A stretch of DNA of 64,000 bases from Azospirillum oryzae (GTDB lineage Bacteria; Pseudomonadota; Alphaproteobacteria; Azospirillales; Azospirillaceae), in the NCBI RefSeq assembly GCF_008364795.1, contig NZ_VTTM01000002.1, forward strand, positions 186,001-250,000, written 5' to 3'. Below the pieces are notes generated by a model that had not been told where the DNA came from, searched no databases, and was given only the letters and a program-made list of their open reading frames with translations. The position numbers and the translations under genes are program-made. Below are positions 47,478 to 57,794 of the stretch, in pieces. The first letter of the stretch is position 1, and every line of letters begins with the position of its first letter.

Positions 47478-48875
47478 ATGGCTGAAAGCACTTTTGACGT
47501 CGTTGTGATCGGCGGCGGTCCCGGCGGGTATGTCTGCGCGATCCGCGCGGCGCAGCTCGGCTTCAAGGTTGCCTGCGTGGAAAAGCGCGGGACGCTGGGC
47601 GGCACCTGCCTGAACGTCGGCTGTATCCCGTCCAAGGCTCTGCTGGCGGCGTCGGAGAAGTTCGAGGAAGCGGCCCACGGCCTTGCCAAGTTCGGCATCA
47701 AGGTCGGCAGCGTCGACCTGGACCTGCCCGGCATGCTGGCCCACAAGGACAAGGTCGTTAAGGACAACGTCACCGGAATCGAGTTCCTGTTCAAGAAGAA
47801 CAAGATCGCCTGGCTGAAGGGCGCGGGGAAGATCACCGCCGCGAACACCGTCGAGGTCGAGGGTGTCGGCACCATCACCGCGTCGAAGGCGATCGTCATC
47901 GCCACCGGGTCCGACGTGACCCCGCTGCCGGGCATCGCCATCGACGAGAAGCGCGTGGTGTCCTCCACCGGCGCCCTGTCGCTGCCGGAAGTGCCGAAGC
48001 ATCTGGTCGTCATCGGCGGCGGCGTCATCGGCCTGGAACTGGGCTCCGTCTGGGGCCGCCTGGGCGCCAAGGTGACGGTGGTCGAATATCTCGACCGCGT
48101 GCTGCCGACCATGGACAACGAGCTGTCGAAGCAGGCCCAGCGCATCTTCGCCAAGCAGGGCATGGACTTCAAGCTGAGCACCAAGGTGACCGGCGCGTCG
48201 GTGACCGAGACCGGCGTGACCCTGACGGTCGAGCCCGCCGCCGGCGGCGAGGCGCAGACCATCGAGGCCGACGCCGTGCTGGTCGCCATCGGTCGCCGCC
48301 CCTACACCGAAGGCCTCGGCCTGGAGACGGTGGGCGTCGAGCTGGAGCGCGGCCGCGTCAAGATCGACGGCCATTTCCAGACCAATGTGCCGGGCATCTA
48401 CGCCATCGGCGACGTGGTCGAAGGCCCGATGCTGGCCCACAAGGCCGAGGAAGAGGGCGTCGCGCTGGCCGAGCAGTTGGCCGGCCAGAAGAGCCACGTC
48501 AACCACGACCTCGTCCCCGGCGTCGTCTACACCTGGCCGGAAGTCGCCGCCGTCGGCAAGACCGAGGAGCAGCTGAAGGCTGCGGGCGTCGCCTACAAGT
48601 CGGGCAAGTTCCCGTTCACCGCCAACGGCCGCGCCCGTGCCGGCGGCAACACCGACGGTTTCGTGAAGATCCTGTCGGATGCCTCCACCGATCAGGTGCT
48701 GGGCGTCCACATGATCGGCCCGAACGTGTCGGAGATGATCGGCGAGCTGGTGCTGGCCATGGAGTTCAGCGCGTCCGCCGAAGACGTCGCCCGTACCTGC
48801 CACGCCCACCCGACCTTGTCGGAAGCGGTCAAGGAAGCGGCCCTGGCGGTGGACGGCCGTCCGCTGCACATCTGA
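47478..48875 (+). CDS. lpdA: dihydrolipoamide dehydrogenase
   Basis: 465 aa from the ATG at 47478, with GAAAGGAAAG before it. The E3 flavoprotein of pyruvate/2-oxoglutarate dehydrogenase complexes. FAD site VVVIGGGPGGYVCAIRAAQL; redox disulfide GGTCLNVGCIPSKALL; NAD site LVVIGGGVIGLELGSVWGRL; second FAD motif GIYAIGDVVEGPMLAHKAEE; active-site base in ARTCHAHPTLSEAV. It is far from sucAB in this window; its position after a divergent entericidin gene suggests an independent promoter in the 289-bp gap. Confidence 0.96.
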   Translation: MAESTFDVVVIGGGPGGYVCAIRAAQLGFKVACVEKRGTLGGTCLNVGCIPSKALLAASEKFEEAAHGLAKFGIKVGSVDLDLPGMLAHKDKVVKDNVTGIEFLFKKNKIAWLKGAGKITAANTVEVEGVGTITASKAIVIATGSDVTPLPGIAIDEKRVVSSTGALSLPEVPKHLVVIGGGVIGLELGSVWGRLGAKVTVVEYLDRVLPTMDNELSKQAQRIFAKQGMDFKLSTKVTGASVTETGVTLTVEPAAGGEAQTIEADAVLVAIGRRPYTEGLGLETVGVELERGRVKIDGHFQTNVPGIYAIGDVVEGPMLAHKAEEEGVALAEQLAGQKSHVNHDLVPGVVYTWPEVAAVGKTEEQLKAAGVAYKSGKFPFTANGRARAGGNTDGFVKILSDASTDQVLGVHMIGPNVSEMIGELVLAMEFSASAEDVARTCHAHPTLSEAVKEAALAVDGRPLHI

Positions 48876-48907
48876 TCGGGCTTTTCACCTGAAATACTGG
48901 TGCCGAG

Positions 48908-48944
48908 CGCCCTCTCCCGCATGCGCGGGAGGGGGCGTTTCTTT
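48908..48944 (+). terminator. lpdA terminator
   Basis: CGCCCTCTCCCGC (48908-48920) pairs with GCGGGAGGGGGCG (48925-48937, one G-U) around ATGC, then TTTCTTT. It marks the edge of the AT-rich segment that follows. Confidence 0.85.
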
Positions 48945-48965
48945 ATCAAATATTACCCTCAAGTA

Positions 48966-49718
48966 TTAGAATGGAATCTCCTCATCAATATTATCTCTTA
49001 TTGGATTCTCCTCGGCCACACCTCTTGCGGGAGTCTGGTTATTCTGTCGTATTGGTGGAGGGAGTGCTTTGGTTGGAGGGCTAAGTCTCAGTGTTGCGTG
49101 AGTCTCTGTTTCAATATCTTTCCCAATTATCTTAAGGATATTTGTGATCGCTGTTCCGCCATCGGCAAAAATTGTTGTCATTGCCCCTGCAGCCTGGGTT
49201 AATGTTACTAAAATTACAAAGCCCACGGCATAACTGAAGCGGGGCTTATTTAACTCTTCTTCAAAGTCAGATAGGGAAATTAGCAGGGACTTTTTCTTTT
49301 CATCCGAAAAATCTGAATCTTTGATTGAGGACCGGAGTCGATCAATGTAGTGCTTTATTTTAACTTTAGCGTTATCTGTGAGCAGTACAGATTTTTCTTT
49401 TGCACGACCTCGATTTTTAAATCTTATCCTGGCCGTCTCTTTTTTGACAGCTATAGAAAATCTTTGGAAAGTGTCATATCCATAATGATCCGGTTCGGCT
49501 GCAAGAATGGAAGATAGACCGCATACATTTGCGAGCCCAATCATAGTTGACACATAGTTAGTTCTAATTAGTTCATCAAAATCTTGACTTGAATTTTGGT
49601 CAATCAAAAGTGCCATTTTGTTTAGGCATATTCTATCTGCTTCGGCAAAAGCTTCCTCTGCATCTAGCGGAAGTGATTCATAATCCTCCGGAGACATAAG
49701 CTCATATCTGTCGACCAC
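48966..49718 (-). CDS. AT-rich, probably transferred hypothetical protein with hydrophobic C-terminal segment
   Basis: 250 aa from a GTG at 49716-49718 (AGAGGA eight bases upstream). Base composition and codon use (many AAA, ATT, TTT) differ sharply from all neighbours. Order: acidic N-terminus with PEDYESLPLDAEEAFAEADR; a helical middle; a basic patch (RIRFKNRGRAKEK, ~98-109); an amphipathic helix pair (KIKHYIDRLRSSIKDSDFSD, KKKSLLISLSDFEEELNKPR); a hydrophobic, Gly/Ala/Thr-rich segment ~163-198 that could enter a membrane; and a Pro/Gln-rich disordered tail. I do not recognise the family. The position beside a truncated AbiEii toxin suggests an accessory or defence-type gene. Confidence 0.8.
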   Translation of the reverse strand: MVDRYELMSPEDYESLPLDAEEAFAEADRICLNKMALLIDQNSSQDFDELIRTNYVSTMIGLANVCGLSSILAAEPDHYGYDTFQRFSIAVKKETARIRFKNRGRAKEKSVLLTDNAKVKIKHYIDRLRSSIKDSDFSDEKKKSLLISLSDFEEELNKPRFSYAVGFVILVTLTQAAGAMTTIFADGGTAITNILKIIGKDIETETHATLRLSPPTKALPPPIRQNNQTPARGVAEENPIRDNIDEEIPF

Positions 49719-49802
49719 TTTATTATCCTCTCAAATTGGATCCGATATGATCTCAGCGTATCCGCGCCTTATATGCGGAGATTCAAAAAAATCACTGCTA
49801 CA

Positions 49803-50057
49803 TTACTGCCCCGCTAGCAGCGCGCGGGTGGCCGCATTTCGTGCCGGTGTCAGGTCACGCAGCACGTCCGAGTCGCGGACAAAGATGTCGATCTCGTAGC
49901 TGACGCGGTGGTCATATTGTGCGGCGAGCGCCGTGCCGCCGCCGAAGCTCCAGCGCGGTTTGTCCGGGAGCGACCGTAGCAGACGGAGGGCGTCCGCGAG
50001 CAATGCAGGCCAGCGTGAGGGCGGCCATTTCTTCGATCCAGGGGTGGTTTCGTCCAT
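49803..50057 (-). pseudogene. truncated AbiEii/AbiGii-type nucleotidyltransferase toxin
   Basis: Only 84 codons remain of a family usually well over 200 aa. The nucleotidyltransferase signature is clear: WSFGGGTALAAQYDHRVSYE followed by IDIFVRDSD, i.e. the GGGTALA loop, HR and the DxD-like EID. In AbiE systems the toxin transfers nucleotides to tRNA. After LTPARNAATRALLAGQ the frame stops at 49803-49805, exactly where the AT-rich DNA starts, so the 3' part was probably lost when that segment arrived. The upstream ORF overlaps its start. The remnant is unlikely to be active. Confidence 0.75.
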
Positions 50058-50331
50058 CGCTCATCCCCCATATACGCGCCGCGCGGTCCAGTTGGTCGAA
50101 ATCCACCACCCCGGCCAGCACCAGATCGTGCAGCGCCTCGATGGACACCTCGTCGAACAGGGCCTCGATGTGCGGGCGCCAGCGCGGATCGGGGCACTCG
50201 GCGCCGAGGCAGTCGAGCAGCGTCGCCTCGTCCATCACAACCGGGCGGGGAGCGTTGATCGTGCCCAGCACGAGGGCGATGGCACGCCTCGCCCGCTCCG
50301 ACAGCGCCACATCCGACATTTCCGCCTCCAA
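49912..50331 (-). CDS. hypothetical protein upstream of the truncated toxin (possible partner)
   Basis: 139 aa, family not recognised; an ATG at 50319 (MSDVALSERARRAIALVLG) is likelier than the one at 50331, giving 135 aa. Helical, with DEATLLDCLGAECPDPRWRP and FDEVSIEALHDLVLAGVVDF, then WGMSDGRNHPWIEEMAALTL. Its last ~48 codons overlap the toxin gene in another frame, an unusually long overlap. It may be the antitoxin partner or a conserved neighbour; it lacks the winged helix of AbiEi. The C-terminal third (after ACIARGRPP) looks less protein-like than the rest, so the true stop may have been lost. Confidence 0.5.
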   Translation of the reverse strand: MEAEMSDVALSERARRAIALVLGTINAPRPVVMDEATLLDCLGAECPDPRWRPHIEALFDEVSIEALHDLVLAGVVDFDQLDRAARIWGMSDGRNHPWIEEMAALTLACIARGRPPSATVAPGQTALELRRRHGARRTI

Positions 50332-50450
50332 TCACCGGCCCATAGTGTGGGGAGATGGCGGAGGGGCGTCAACATTGGGAGAAGCGGCAGACGGCAACAG
50401 GCTCCTCTGCCAGCCGGCAGGGGAGCCCTTTTGCACGTCGTCCTGTCGGA

Positions 50451-52631
50451 TCACGCCGCGCGGATGGTCGACAGGAAGCCGTTCACCGCGCTGCGCAGGC
50501 GGCCGGCGTCGCCGGCGAGCTGGCCGGAGACCGACAGGACGGTCTCGGCGGAATGGCCGGCCTCGACCGCGGCACTGCGGACGTCGGCGATGGTCTTCGT
50601 CACCTCCTGGGTGCCGCTGGCGGCCTGCTGGACGTTGCGGGCGATCTCGGCGGTGGCGGAGCCCTGTTCCTCCACCGCGGCGGCGATGGCGGTGGAGATC
50701 TCGTCGATCTGGGCGATGATGCCGCCGATGCCCTTGATGGCGCTTGCCGTCTCGTCGGTGACGCGCTGCATGCCGGTGACGTGGCCGGCGATCTCCTCCG
50801 TCGCGCGGGCGGTCTGGCTGGCGAGGCTCTTCACCTCCTGCGCCACCACGGCGAAGCCCTTGCCGGCCTCTCCGGCGCGGGCGGCCTCGATGGTGGCGTT
50901 CAGCGCCAGCAGGTTGGTCTGGCTGGCGATGTCCTGGATCAGCTGCACCACCGTGCCGATCTTCTCCGCCGCCTCGGTCAGGCTGAGCACCTGTCCATTG
51001 GCCTGCTGGGCAGCCTCCACCGCCTCGCGGGCGATCTGGGCGGAGCGGTTGACCCGCTCGCCGATCTCCTGGATCGAGGAGGACAGCTGCTCGGTGGCGC
51101 TGGCGACGGTCTGCACGTTGCTGCTGGCATCCAGCGAGGCATTGGCGACCACGCCGGCCTGCTGGCTGGTCTGGGTCGCGGTGGCGGTCATCGTCTGGGC
51201 GGTGCCGGTCATCGACTGGGCGGCACGGTCGACGCCGTCCACCACATTCATCACCTGGGCTTCCAGGTTATCGGCGAGCTGCAGCATGGCCTTGCGACGC
51301 TCGGCGTCGGCCTTGGCCTGGTCCTCCGCCCGCTGGTCGATCATCCGCTTCAGGTCGGCCAGCATCTTGCGCAGGGCGTCGGCGAGCGCGCCGACCTCGT
51401 CGGCCTGCCGGATGTCCAGCGTCTGGTCGAAGCGGCCGGCGGCGATGCCTTCGGCGAAGCTGACGCTGGCGCGGATCGGACGGGCGATGCCGCCGGCGAC
51501 CACCCACATCACCGCGACCGCGCCAAGCGCGACCAGGGCGCCGACGGTGATCTGCCACAGGATGTTGGAGTTGGCTCGTTCACCCAGATTGGCGGCGAGA
51601 GCCATGCTGTCGGCCAGCACGATGTCCTTCGGCACCTGGACCAGCACGGCCCACGGCTTCTGGGTGTTGCCGAGCGTGATCGGGGCGAAGCTGCGCAGCA
51701 TGTTGGTGGAGGCTTCGATGTCGACATGCGGCTTGCCCGCCTGGACGCCCGCAAGATCGGCCTGCCACGAACTGTCGAAGGTGGAGATCGACTGGCCGAT
51801 CAGGTCGGGCCGCGCGCTGTGGGCGACGATCAGCCCCATGTTGCTGATGATGACCACCTGGCTACGGCCGTCGAACACCGCGGCGCTGACCTTGGTCGAC
51901 AGCTGCTGCACGAAGTCGAGGTTGAAGTCGGCGCCGGCCACGCCGCGGAATTTGCCGCCGATGACCACAGGCACCGACAGGGTCGCCAGGAACACCTGCT
52001 TGCCCTGCACGACATAGGGCAGGGGGTCGAGCACACTTTCGCGGCCATTCTCCTGCGGGCCGATGTACCAGCCGCCCTTCATCACGCCGTTGGGGTGACG
52101 GTCGCGGCTGTCATACTCGACCAGCGGCTGCATGGCGATGCGGCCGTTCTGGTCACGGTTCCAGTAGGGGATGAAGCGGCCGGTGGCGTCGGTGCCGGTT
52201 TCGCGGCGGTTGCGGAACTCCTCGTCCCGGCCATCGAGCGCGTCGGGCTCCCACGCCGAATAGGTGCCGTTGAACAGCGGGTTGTTTTTCAGAACCGACA
52301 GCAGGACGCCGTTGAAGGCCTCGCGCCGCTTTTCCGGCGGGACATGGCCGGGCAGCCCATCGTCGGCAAGGCTGGCGAAGCTGCCGGCCATCGTCCGGGC
52401 GGCGTTCAGCGCGGTGTCGAATTCCGAACGCAGCAGGCCCGCCTGGGTGGCCGCGAGATTCTGCAGGGATTCCGTCGTCTTGCTCTCGATGATCCGTTCG
52501 ACGTTGTCGGTCACGAACTCGTTGCTGGAGCGCGTCGATAGGACGGCGAAGCCGACGAGCACCGCGACGGTGCCGGCCAGACACAAACCCGACAGCATCG
52601 CGATCTTCGATTGGATTGATTTTATTTGCAT
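50451..52631 (-). CDS. methyl-accepting chemotaxis protein with dCache sensor
   Basis: 726 aa. TM1 ([22 protein letters not shown]), a periplasmic dCache-type region (~35-345: [49 protein letters not shown]), TM2 ([18 protein letters not shown]), HAMP, then the signalling domain with the hairpin tip [39 protein letters not shown] (tip near residue 590). It senses a small ligand and controls CheA. The C-terminus ([12 protein letters not shown]) has no CheR-tethering pentapeptide. It stands alone, with no che genes nearby. Ligand unknown; amino acids or organic acids are common for dCache. Confidence 0.94.
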   Translation of the reverse strand: MQIKSIQSKIAMLSGLCLAGTVAVLVGFAVLSTRSSNEFVTDNVERIIESKTTESLQNLAATQAGLLRSEFDTALNAARTMAGSFASLADDGLPGHVPPEKRREAFNGVLLSVLKNNPLFNGTYSAWEPDALDGRDEEFRNRRETGTDATGRFIPYWNRDQNGRIAMQPLVEYDSRDRHPNGVMKGGWYIGPQENGRESVLDPLPYVVQGKQVFLATLSVPVVIGGKFRGVAGADFNLDFVQQLSTKVSAAVFDGRSQVVIISNMGLIVAHSARPDLIGQSISTFDSSWQADLAGVQAGKPHVDIEASTNMLRSFAPITLGNTQKPWAVLVQVPKDIVLADSMALAANLGERANSNILWQITVGALVALGAVAVMWVVAGGIARPIRASVSFAEGIAAGRFDQTLDIRQADEVGALADALRKMLADLKRMIDQRAEDQAKADAERRKAMLQLADNLEAQVMNVVDGVDRAAQSMTGTAQTMTATATQTSQQAGVVANASLDASSNVQTVASATEQLSSSIQEIGERVNRSAQIAREAVEAAQQANGQVLSLTEAAEKIGTVVQLIQDIASQTNLLALNATIEAARAGEAGKGFAVVAQEVKSLASQTARATEEIAGHVTGMQRVTDETASAIKGIGGIIAQIDEISTAIAAAVEEQGSATAEIARNVQQAASGTQEVTKTIADVRSAAVEAGHSAETVLSVSGQLAGDAGRLRSAVNGFLSTIRAA

Positions 52632-52940
52632 GATGTTCCCCCCGCGTGAATCGCTCGCTGGAGGGAACTGTGGAACTGGCCTGTTAACGAAAAGTGAAGT
52701 CTGGGTAAGGGTTGGGCGCTGGTCTTTGGTGCTAAAGTAGGATGCTCAGGCATTATTTCGGGAGAATTTGCATCCATCTTAGCCGATCACTTGAAATCGC
52801 CTAAACGTACTTTTATTATCAATGCTAAGACATATTATTGCAAGAGCGGGCTTGGCGCGCGAAGGCGTTGCCAACATCGGTGAGAGCGATCGGCATGAAT
52901 ACCCTGATATGCTTGCCTTGATTGCAGAGGCCGGTCCCGG
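52632..52940. other. 309-bp gap between the chemoreceptor and xerC
   Basis: No gene is supported. The stretch 52740-52850 is AT-richer than the surroundings and should contain the chemoreceptor promoter; a 63-codon plus-strand frame running into xerC antisense has no support. Confidence 0.4.
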
Positions 52941-53906
52941 TCAGCCCTTGCGCGCCCGAGGATGGGCGTTGCGGTACACGTTCATCAGCTGCTCGTTCTC
53001 GACGTCCGTGTAACGCTGGGTAGTGGAGAGCGAGGCGTGGCCGAGCAGGTCCTGGATGGCGCGCAGGTCGCCGCCGTCCGCCAAAAGATGGGTCGCGAAA
53101 CTATGTCGCAGGGCGTGCGGCGTCGCGCTGTCGGGCATTCCCATCAGGGCGCGCAGCTTCTGCATCTGGTGCTGGGCGACGCTGGCGTTCAGCCGGCCGC
53201 CGCGGGTGCCGACGAACAGCGGGCCATCCGGCGCCAGCGTGAAGGGGCACGACTCGATATAGGCGCGCACCGCCTCCGTCACCGCCGGCAGGACCGGGAT
53301 CATCCGGTCCTTGCGCCCCTTGCCGGTGACGCGCAGCGTGTCGCCCAGCGGGGCGTCCTTCCTGGCCAGACCCAGCGCTTCGGAGATGCGCAGGCCGCAG
53401 CCGTAGAGAAGGGTGAACAGGGCGCGGTCGCGCTTGCCGATCCAGGGCTCGTCGCGGTCGCGCTCGGCCTCCTCCAGCAGGCGGTCGGCGTCGATCTCCG
53501 TCAGCGGGCGCGGGGCGGGACGCTTGACCTTCGGCGTGGCGAGGGTGGCGACGGCGGGATTGTGCAGCCGGCCGCTGCGGTCCATCCAGCGGAACAGGTT
53601 GCGCACCGCCGCCAGCTTGCGCGCCCGGCTGGCCCCGACCAGCCCATCCATCGCCAGCCTGGACATCCAGGCGCGGAAATCCGCCGCCTTCAGGTCGCCC
53701 AGGTCGTTCAGCGAGGGCGGCGAGCCGCCGCGGAATTCGGTGAGGAAGCGCAGGAACTCGGCCACATCGGCGGTGTAGGCCGACAGGGTGTGGCGGGAGA
53801 CCGCCTTCTCGCTCTCCATCCAGCGGCGCCAGTGGGCCAGCACGTCCTGAACGTCCGGCTTGGCGGAGAAGCCCAAACTTGGAAAACCGGGCACAGGCTC
53901 GGTCAC
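52941..53906 (-). CDS. xerC: tyrosine recombinase XerC
   Basis: 321 aa. With XerD it resolves chromosome dimers at dif. The N-terminal SAM-like core-binding domain runs to ~120 (LAHWRRWMESEKAVSRHTLS). Catalytic residues: R in YGCGLRISEALGL, K in VTGKGRKDRMIPV, H-x-x-R in HALRHSFATHLL, H in DLLGHASLSTTQRY with the nucleophile Y in that motif (RYTDVENEQL). The GTG start at 53904-53906 overlaps the stop of the DUF484 gene, the usual coupling of dapF/DUF484/xerC clusters in proteobacteria. Confidence 0.95.
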   Translation of the reverse strand: MTEPVPGFPSLGFSAKPDVQDVLAHWRRWMESEKAVSRHTLSAYTADVAEFLRFLTEFRGGSPPSLNDLGDLKAADFRAWMSRLAMDGLVGASRARKLAAVRNLFRWMDRSGRLHNPAVATLATPKVKRPAPRPLTEIDADRLLEEAERDRDEPWIGKRDRALFTLLYGCGLRISEALGLARKDAPLGDTLRVTGKGRKDRMIPVLPAVTEAVRAYIESCPFTLAPDGPLFVGTRGGRLNASVAQHQMQKLRALMGMPDSATPHALRHSFATHLLADGGDLRAIQDLLGHASLSTTQRYTDVENEQLMNVYRNAHPRARKG

Positions 53907-54625
53907 GCCGGCAGCTCCAGCCAGCCGCGGATCACCCGCTCGATGACGCGGGCAAGGAAGCCGACCAGCTCGGTGCCCTGGCCGGTGTGGAAGGTGTCGG
54001 GCTCGCGGCTGCCGAAGGCGAGCAGGCCGTCGGGCGTCTCGCTGGAAACCTGGATGCGGATCAGCGCCTCCGACCGGACGAGGCCGGCGCCGGGACCGTA
54101 GATCTCGGGATCGCCCTGGATGTCGGTGTTCAGCACCACGTCGGCGCGGCCCAACCGCTCGGCGATGGCGCCCGGCTCCACCACCCGCACGCCGGAGCGG
54201 TGGACGTGGGGGATGTCGTTGCCGTTGGATTCGATGACCAGACAGGCGACGTCGAGGTCGAGAAGGACCGCGAGGTCGGTGGTGATGGTCTGGATCAGCT
54301 GCTCGAAGCTCTGGGCGTCGAGCAGGAACAGGACCGCGGCATGGATGCGGTTCTGGCTGTTCAGGTTGGCCCGGCTGGTGCCGATCAGTTCGCGCTGCTG
54401 GTCCTTGAGGGTGCGGACCTCGGCGCGCAGCCGGTCGACCATGAAGGCCTGGAGGTCCACCACCCCCCGCCCGCGGTCAAGCGACGGCGGGGTCAGGTGG
54501 TGGACCAGATCGGCGTTCTGGGCCAGGAAGTCCGGGTGGGTCCGCAGATAGGCGCGCACATCCTCCGAAGAGAGCGTCGACGTCCGGTGCGGGCTGTGGC
54601 CCGGTTCGCGGCCCCTGTCGGCCAT
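53903..54625 (-). CDS. DUF484 family (GAF-like) protein
   Basis: 240 aa. DUF484 proteins have a GAF-like domain and lie upstream of xerC in many proteobacteria; their function is not known. Seen here: LSSEDVRAYLRTHPDFLAQN at the N-terminus, a coiled linker (MVDRLRAEVRTLKDQQRELI), then the GAF-like part (LLDLDVACLVIESNGNDIPH, GLVRSEALIRIQVSSETPDG, LLAFGSREPDTFHTGQGTEL). It overlaps xerC by a GTGA tetranucleotide and starts 17 bp after the fsa gene ends, so fsa-DUF484-xerC may be one transcript. Confidence 0.9.
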   Translation of the reverse strand: MADRGREPGHSPHRTSTLSSEDVRAYLRTHPDFLAQNADLVHHLTPPSLDRGRGVVDLQAFMVDRLRAEVRTLKDQQRELIGTSRANLNSQNRIHAAVLFLLDAQSFEQLIQTITTDLAVLLDLDVACLVIESNGNDIPHVHRSGVRVVEPGAIAERLGRADVVLNTDIQGDPEIYGPGAGLVRSEALIRIQVSSETPDGLLAFGSREPDTFHTGQGTELVGFLARVIERVIRGWLELPA

Positions 54626-54642
54626 GATCGCTCCGGCCCGCC

Positions 54643-55299
54643 TTACAGGATCGACTGGCCGGTCTTCTTCCAGTCATCGACGAACTGGGAGAGACCCTTG
54701 TCGGTCAGCGGGTGGTTGAACAGCTGCTTCAGCACCGACGCCGGCGCGGTCACGACATGGGCGCCCAGGCGGGCGGCCTTGACGATGTGCATCGGGTTGC
54801 GGATCGAGGCGACCAGCACCTCGGTCTTGAAGGCGTCGTAGTTGTTATAGATCTCGCAGATGTCCTTGATGATGCCCATGCCATCCTGGCCGATGTCGTC
54901 CAGGCGGCCGACGAAGGGCGACACGAAGCTGGCGCCGGCCTTGGCCGCCAGGATCGCCTGGGCGGGGGAGAAGCACAGCGTGACGTTGACCATCGTGCCT
55001 TCGGACGAGATGATCTTGCAGACCTTCAGGCCGGCCGGGGTCAGCGGCACCTTCACCGCGACGCGGTGGGAGATCTTGGCGATCTTGTGGGCCTCGGCGA
55101 GCATGGTCTCGAAGTCGGTGGACGCCACCTCGGCGCTGACCGGACCGTTGACGACGTCGCAAATCTCGGCCACGAGGTCGAGGAATTGACGGCCGGACTT
55201 GGCGATCAGGGAGGGGTTGGTGGTAACACCGTCCAGCAGACCGGTATCGGCCAGATCGCGGATCTCGGCGATGTCGGCGGTGTCGACGAAGAACTTCAT
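54643..55299 (-). CDS. fsa: fructose-6-phosphate aldolase / transaldolase-like protein
   Basis: 218 aa, the short (TalC/Fsa) form. [20 protein letters not shown] and [13 protein letters not shown] are at the N-terminus; the Schiff-base lysine lies in [15 protein letters not shown]; phosphate-binding residues in [17 protein letters not shown] and [20 protein letters not shown]. Such enzymes in alphaproteobacteria usually act as transaldolases in the pentose phosphate pathway. It is divergent from priA across 105 bp, as commonly seen in Rhodospirillales, and precedes DUF484 on its strand. Confidence 0.94.
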   Translation of the reverse strand: MKFFVDTADIAEIRDLADTGLLDGVTTNPSLIAKSGRQFLDLVAEICDVVNGPVSAEVASTDFETMLAEAHKIAKISHRVAVKVPLTPAGLKVCKIISSEGTMVNVTLCFSPAQAILAAKAGASFVSPFVGRLDDIGQDGMGIIKDICEIYNNYDAFKTEVLVASIRNPMHIVKAARLGAHVVTAPASVLKQLFNHPLTDKGLSQFVDDWKKTGQSIL

Positions 55300-55404
55300 G
55301 ACGAAGGGTCCATGCTTGCTGATGTTGACCGGAACCGGCCGCGCCGGAAAGCTGACCGACGCGCCGTCCCGCCCGGTGCCCGGGACATGAGGCCACTCTA
55401 GCCG

Positions 55405-57723
55405 ATGCATTCGACTTCCGCCAGTTCCGCCCCGGGCTTTCAGGGGGATCTTCTTGGGGACACGCCCGAAACGGGGCAGCCCGAAGGCGATTCCGCAGCC
55501 AATTCCAGGGCCAATTCCGCAGATTTCCCGGTAAAGCCGCAGCCTCGCGGGTCCGACCGCCGCGTCGCCGTCCTGCTGCCGCTGCCGCTGCGCGAGGCCT
55601 ACGACTATCGCGTGCCGGACGGGATGGAGCTGGTCCCCGGTGATTTCGTCGAGGTGCCGCTGGGCCCGCGCCGGGTGATCGGCGTCGTCTGGGGTCCCGG
55701 CGCCGGGACGCTGGAGTCCGGCCGGCTGAAGCCGGTGGTGCGCCGGTTCGACGTGCCGCCGATGACCGAGGTCGGCCGCCGCTTCGTCGAATGGGTCGCC
55801 GCCTACACCATGACGCCGCCGGGCTTCGTCCTGCGCATGGCGGTCAGCGTGCCGTCGGCGCTGGAGCCGCCCAAGCCGATGCTGGCCTATCTGCGCAAGC
55901 AGGGAGCGGAGCCGCCGCCCGGCTTCAAGATGACCGACCCGCGCAAGCGCATCCTGGCCCTGCTGCAGGACGGCCCCCCTCGCACCCCGGCGGAACTGGC
56001 CGACGAGGCCGGCTGCGGCGTGACGGTGGTGCGCGGGCTGGCCGAGGCCGGGCTGCTGGAACCGGTGATGCTGCAGCCGACCCGGCTCGGCCGGCCGGAC
56101 TGGCGCCGGCCCGGACCCAGCCTGTCGGCCGACCAGCGGGCGGCGGCCGACGATCTGCGCGCGCGGGTGGCGTCCGGCAGCTATTCCACCGTGCTGCTCG
56201 ACGGCGTCACCGGGTCGGGCAAGACGGAGGTCTATTACGAGGCGATCTCGGCGGCGCTGGAACAGGGCAAACAGGCGCTGGTGCTGCTGCCGGAGATCGC
56301 GCTGTCGGCGCAGTGGCTCGACCGCTTCGCCCGCCGCTTCGGCGCGCCGCCGGCGGAATGGCATTCGGAGCTGACCGGGGCCCAGCGCCGCGACACCTGG
56401 CGCGCGGTGGCGAAGGGCGAGGTGCCGGTGGTGGTAGGCGCGCGGTCGGCGCTGTTCCTTCCCTACCCGGATCTGGGCGTCATCATCGTCGATGAGGAGC
56501 ACGACTCCGCCTACAAGCAGGAGGAGGGGGCGATCTACCATGCCCGCGACATGGCGGTGGCGCGGGCGCATCTGGGCGGGCTGCCGATCGCGCTGGTCTC
56601 CGCCACGCCGTCGCTGGAGACCAAGGTCAATGCCGACAGCCACCGCTATGCCCGCATCGAGCTGCCGGCCCGCCATGGCGGCGCGGTGCTGCCCGATGTG
56701 GAACTGATCGACCTGCGGCGCGACCGTCCGCCGGCCCGGCACTGGCTGGCGCCCAGCCTGCGCAAGGCGCTGACCGACACGCTGGCCGTCGGCGAGCAGG
56801 CGATGCTGTTCCTGAACCGCCGCGGCTACGCCCCGCTGACCCTGTGCCGCGCCTGCGGCCACCGCATGCAATGCCCGAACTGCACGGCGTGGCTGGTCGA
56901 GCACCGGCTCGCCCGCAAGCTGCAATGCCACCATTGCGGCCTGCAGCAGCCCTTGCCCCACGCCTGCCCGGAATGCGGGGAGGAGGGGACGATGGCCGCC
57001 TGCGGTCCCGGGGTGGAACGCATCGCCGAGGAGGTGGCGGAGCTGTTCCCCGATGCCCGCGCCGCCATAATGGCGTCCGACACCCTGCACGGCCCGCGCG
57101 CCATCCAGGAGATGGTTGAGAGCATCGGCCGGCACGAGCTTGACATCATCATCGGCACCCAGGTGATGGCGAAGGGCCACCATTTCCCGATGCTGACGCT
57201 GGTCGGGGTGGTCGATGCCGATCTGGGGCTGAACGGCGGCGACCTGCGGGCGGCGGAGCGCACCTATCAGCTGCTGCATCAGGTGGCCGGGCGAGCCGGG
57301 CGCGGCGAGCGGCCGGGCCGGGTGATGCTGCAGACCTTCATGCCCGAGCATCCGGTGATGCAGGCGCTGGCCGCCGGCGACCGCGACGGCTTCTATCAGC
57401 TGGAGGCCGAGATGCGGCTGGAGGCCGGAATGCCGCCCTTCGGCCGGCTGGCGGCGCTGATCGTCTCCGGCGAGGATCCGACGTTGGTGGAACGGGTGGC
57501 GATGGCGCTGGGCCGGGCCGCCCCGCGCAGCGACTCGGTCCATATATTGGGGCCTGCCCCGGCGCCGCTGGCTCTGCTGCGCGGACGGCACCGCCGCCGC
57601 CTGTTGCTGAAGGCGCCGCGCAGCACCCAGGTGCAGCCGCTGATCGCGGAGTGGCTGGACCGGGTGGAGATTCCGCCGGCCATCCGGGTGCAGATCGATG
57701 TCGACCCCTATAGCTTCCTTTAG
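55405..57723 (+). CDS. priA: primosomal protein N' (replication restart helicase)
   Basis: 772 aa. PriA restarts stalled forks. The N-terminal DNA-binding part ([40 protein letters not shown]) is followed by a helicase core with Walker [19 protein letters not shown] and the DEEH box [16 protein letters not shown], a zinc-binding insert with eight cysteines ([34 protein letters not shown]) and helicase C motifs ([34 protein letters not shown]). The first ~45 residues are extra, Ser/Pro/Gly-rich. It is upstream of the cache and atp genes. Confidence 0.96.
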   Translation: MHSTSASSAPGFQGDLLGDTPETGQPEGDSAANSRANSADFPVKPQPRGSDRRVAVLLPLPLREAYDYRVPDGMELVPGDFVEVPLGPRRVIGVVWGPGAGTLESGRLKPVVRRFDVPPMTEVGRRFVEWVAAYTMTPPGFVLRMAVSVPSALEPPKPMLAYLRKQGAEPPPGFKMTDPRKRILALLQDGPPRTPAELADEAGCGVTVVRGLAEAGLLEPVMLQPTRLGRPDWRRPGPSLSADQRAAADDLRARVASGSYSTVLLDGVTGSGKTEVYYEAISAALEQGKQALVLLPEIALSAQWLDRFARRFGAPPAEWHSELTGAQRRDTWRAVAKGEVPVVVGARSALFLPYPDLGVIIVDEEHDSAYKQEEGAIYHARDMAVARAHLGGLPIALVSATPSLETKVNADSHRYARIELPARHGGAVLPDVELIDLRRDRPPARHWLAPSLRKALTDTLAVGEQAMLFLNRRGYAPLTLCRACGHRMQCPNCTAWLVEHRLARKLQCHHCGLQQPLPHACPECGEEGTMAACGPGVERIAEEVAELFPDARAAIMASDTLHGPRAIQEMVESIGRHELDIIIGTQVMAKGHHFPMLTLVGVVDADLGLNGGDLRAAERTYQLLHQVAGRAGRGERPGRVMLQTFMPEHPVMQALAAGDRDGFYQLEAEMRLEAGMPPFGRLAALIVSGEDPTLVERVAMALGRAAPRSDSVHILGPAPAPLALLRGRHRRRLLLKAPRSTQVQPLIAEWLDRVEIPPAIRVQIDVDPYSFL

Positions 57724-57794
57724 CCGCCATTAGGGCAGGCAGGGCAGGCTGCGGCGAATTGACACGATCCGGTCGTGGGAGGGCACAGGCATGG

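Noticed and set aside
52822..53013. 63-codon plus-strand frame ending in xerC antisense
   Set aside because: Its second half is the reverse complement of the xerC 3' end and it has no homology or ribosome site to support it.
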